Part shown: in pieces, positions 63,383 to 64,000 of the stretch
Layout: the number at the start of each line of letters is the position of its first letter
Numbering within the stretch: the stretch's first letter is position 1
Origin: Paenibacillus phytorum
GTDB lineage: Bacteria; Bacillota; Bacilli; Paenibacillales; NBRC-103111
Direction of reading: 5' to 3'
DNA length: 64,000 bases
Assembly (NCBI RefSeq): GCF_013141715.1
Contig: NZ_WHOA01000039.1
Span: forward strand, 1 to 64,000
Translations under genes and position numbers: made by a program
The notes under the pieces: model-generated
Database searches by the model: none
Seen by the model: the letters and a program-made list of their open reading frames with translations, nothing else
Told to the model about the DNA's origin: nothing

Positions 63383-63842
63383 GATTTCATTCCTCTCATT
63401 TCTTAATAGTAATCAAATTGGCTGGCCAGCCGATTCAATTATCTCATTATTTTCCTATTTATGTATTTTAATTGTTTATGAAGATGGGATATTTACATGC
63501 ATTATAATTTATTTTTATAAAGATAATTTTAATTTAAATAACAGAAGAGTTTGGTCTAAATAGCCCTTTCTCTATGGTTATCCGGGGTTTAATGCAGGTA
63601 ACATCCCGATATTTCACCATGTTAACTTTCCTGTAATTAACAATTCGTTCACATAAACTTTAATATTTACCATTATTTTCTTTATAAATATTTCTTATTC
63701 AGTTAACACTACGCTAATAATTCAGCATTAACTTTAAAGAGGTCAGGTGTACGTTTCTGGACAGGGGGGAAATAGCAATTTCTAGGTTAGAAGTGTTCTT
63801 TTTATTATAAAAACAATTTATTAGAGTGGAAGAGGTAGAGAT
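63383..63842. other. AT-rich divergent intergenic region
   Basis: About 460 bases without a gene. It is markedly AT-rich between 63450 and 63740 and should hold promoters for the lipase and for the biosynthetic operon to the right. No operator was recognised with confidence. Confidence 0.4.
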
Positions 63843-64000
63843 ATGACAACCAAACTTCATTCATGGTTCTTAAATGCAAATGTGAATTCCCGTGCCAACC
63901 TTCGATTGTTTTGCTTTCCATACGCTGGAGGAGGTGCTTCGGTATTTCGTGAATGGTCCCGTTTTTTCCCAAAGGATGTTGAGGTGTGCCCCGTTCAGTT
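63843..64000 (+). CDS. Type II thioesterase, partial at the right edge
   Basis: The first 52 codons are in the window: MTTKLHSWFLNANVNSRANL, then RLFCFPYAGGGASVFREWSRFF. The FPYAGGGAS motif is the standard start of GrsT/TycF-type thioesterases, which clear misloaded carrier proteins in nonribosomal peptide or polyketide synthesis. GAAGAGG precedes the ATG. The catalytic Ser, Asp and His lie beyond the window. It points to a biosynthetic cluster to the right, fitting the Sfp gene at 59395. Confidence 0.85.
   Translation, partial: MTTKLHSWFLNANVNSRANLRLFCFPYAGGGASVFREWSRFFPKDVEVCPVQ

Noticed and set aside
1..64000. CRISPR arrays, tRNA or rRNA genes, insertion sequences, phage attachment sites
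   Set aside because: No direct repeat arrays, cloverleaf-like or ribosomal RNA sequences, transposase motifs or integrase genes were found when reading both strands.

Overview
The window looks like a chromosomal stretch of a spore-forming Paenibacillus-type Firmicute. The signs are strong purine-rich ribosome binding sites, TTG and GTG starts, an LplB/YtcP-type sugar ABC transporter next to a YesM/YesN two-component pair, a SleB-type cortex hydrolase, a YheC/YheD-type spore-coat ATP-grasp protein, and large secreted enzymes for plant polysaccharides. No rRNA, tRNA, CRISPR array, phage module or transposase was seen.

Layout. 0-5.3 kb: a minus-strand group of a GT2 glycosyltransferase, a minimal kinase-like protein and a chimeric reading frame (surface-protein domain, decayed collagen repeat, second kinase-like domain), then a SleB-like hydrolase behind an unusual leader, a broken effector-binding gene and a P-loop kinase. 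5.4-12.4 kb: an effector-binding protein and an oligosaccharide importer (two permeases plus a lipoprotein) followed by its likely histidine kinase and AraC-type response regulator. 12.6-13.9 kb: a DUF1801 protein, an MFS remnant and small genes. 14-21.5 kb: a copper island: csoR, copZ, copA, a sulfite-reductase-like half protein, an OmpR/histidine kinase pair and two lipoproteins. 21.5-25.5 kb: a MerR regulator with a carboxymuconolactone decarboxylase, an ArsR/AHSA1 pair, a cupin and an MFS pump. 25.8-30.3 kb: many gene fragments around an intact YheC/D gene, a glyoxalase-like gene and a MATE pump. 30.4-33.7 kb: an MFS pump and an arsenic-type regulator with a frameshifted flavoprotein. 34-49.6 kb: carbohydrate genes: a GH110-type galactosidase, an aldo-keto reductase, an SDR, a 1987-residue rhamnogalacturonan esterase/lyase, a GH29 fragment, a GH106-type enzyme interrupted by a stop, and a broken sensor. 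49.7-64 kb: an MFS pump, a beta-propeller protein, a secreted protein followed by a MacB-type exporter, an Sfp-type phosphopantetheinyl transferase, two esterases/lipases and, at the right edge, the start of a type II thioesterase. The Sfp and thioesterase genes suggest that a nonribosomal peptide or polyketide cluster begins to the right.

Two themes stand out. First, gene decay: at least ten genes carry internal deletions, single-base frameshifts, in-frame stops or lost ends, while their neighbours are intact. Second, readable regulation: a perfect CsoR box, three ArsR boxes with the same ATCAA-N6-TTGAT spacing, a MerR promoter with a 19-bp spacer, and two promoters placed so that the mRNAs should be leaderless. 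All functions are read from sequence motifs by eye; no database search was run.
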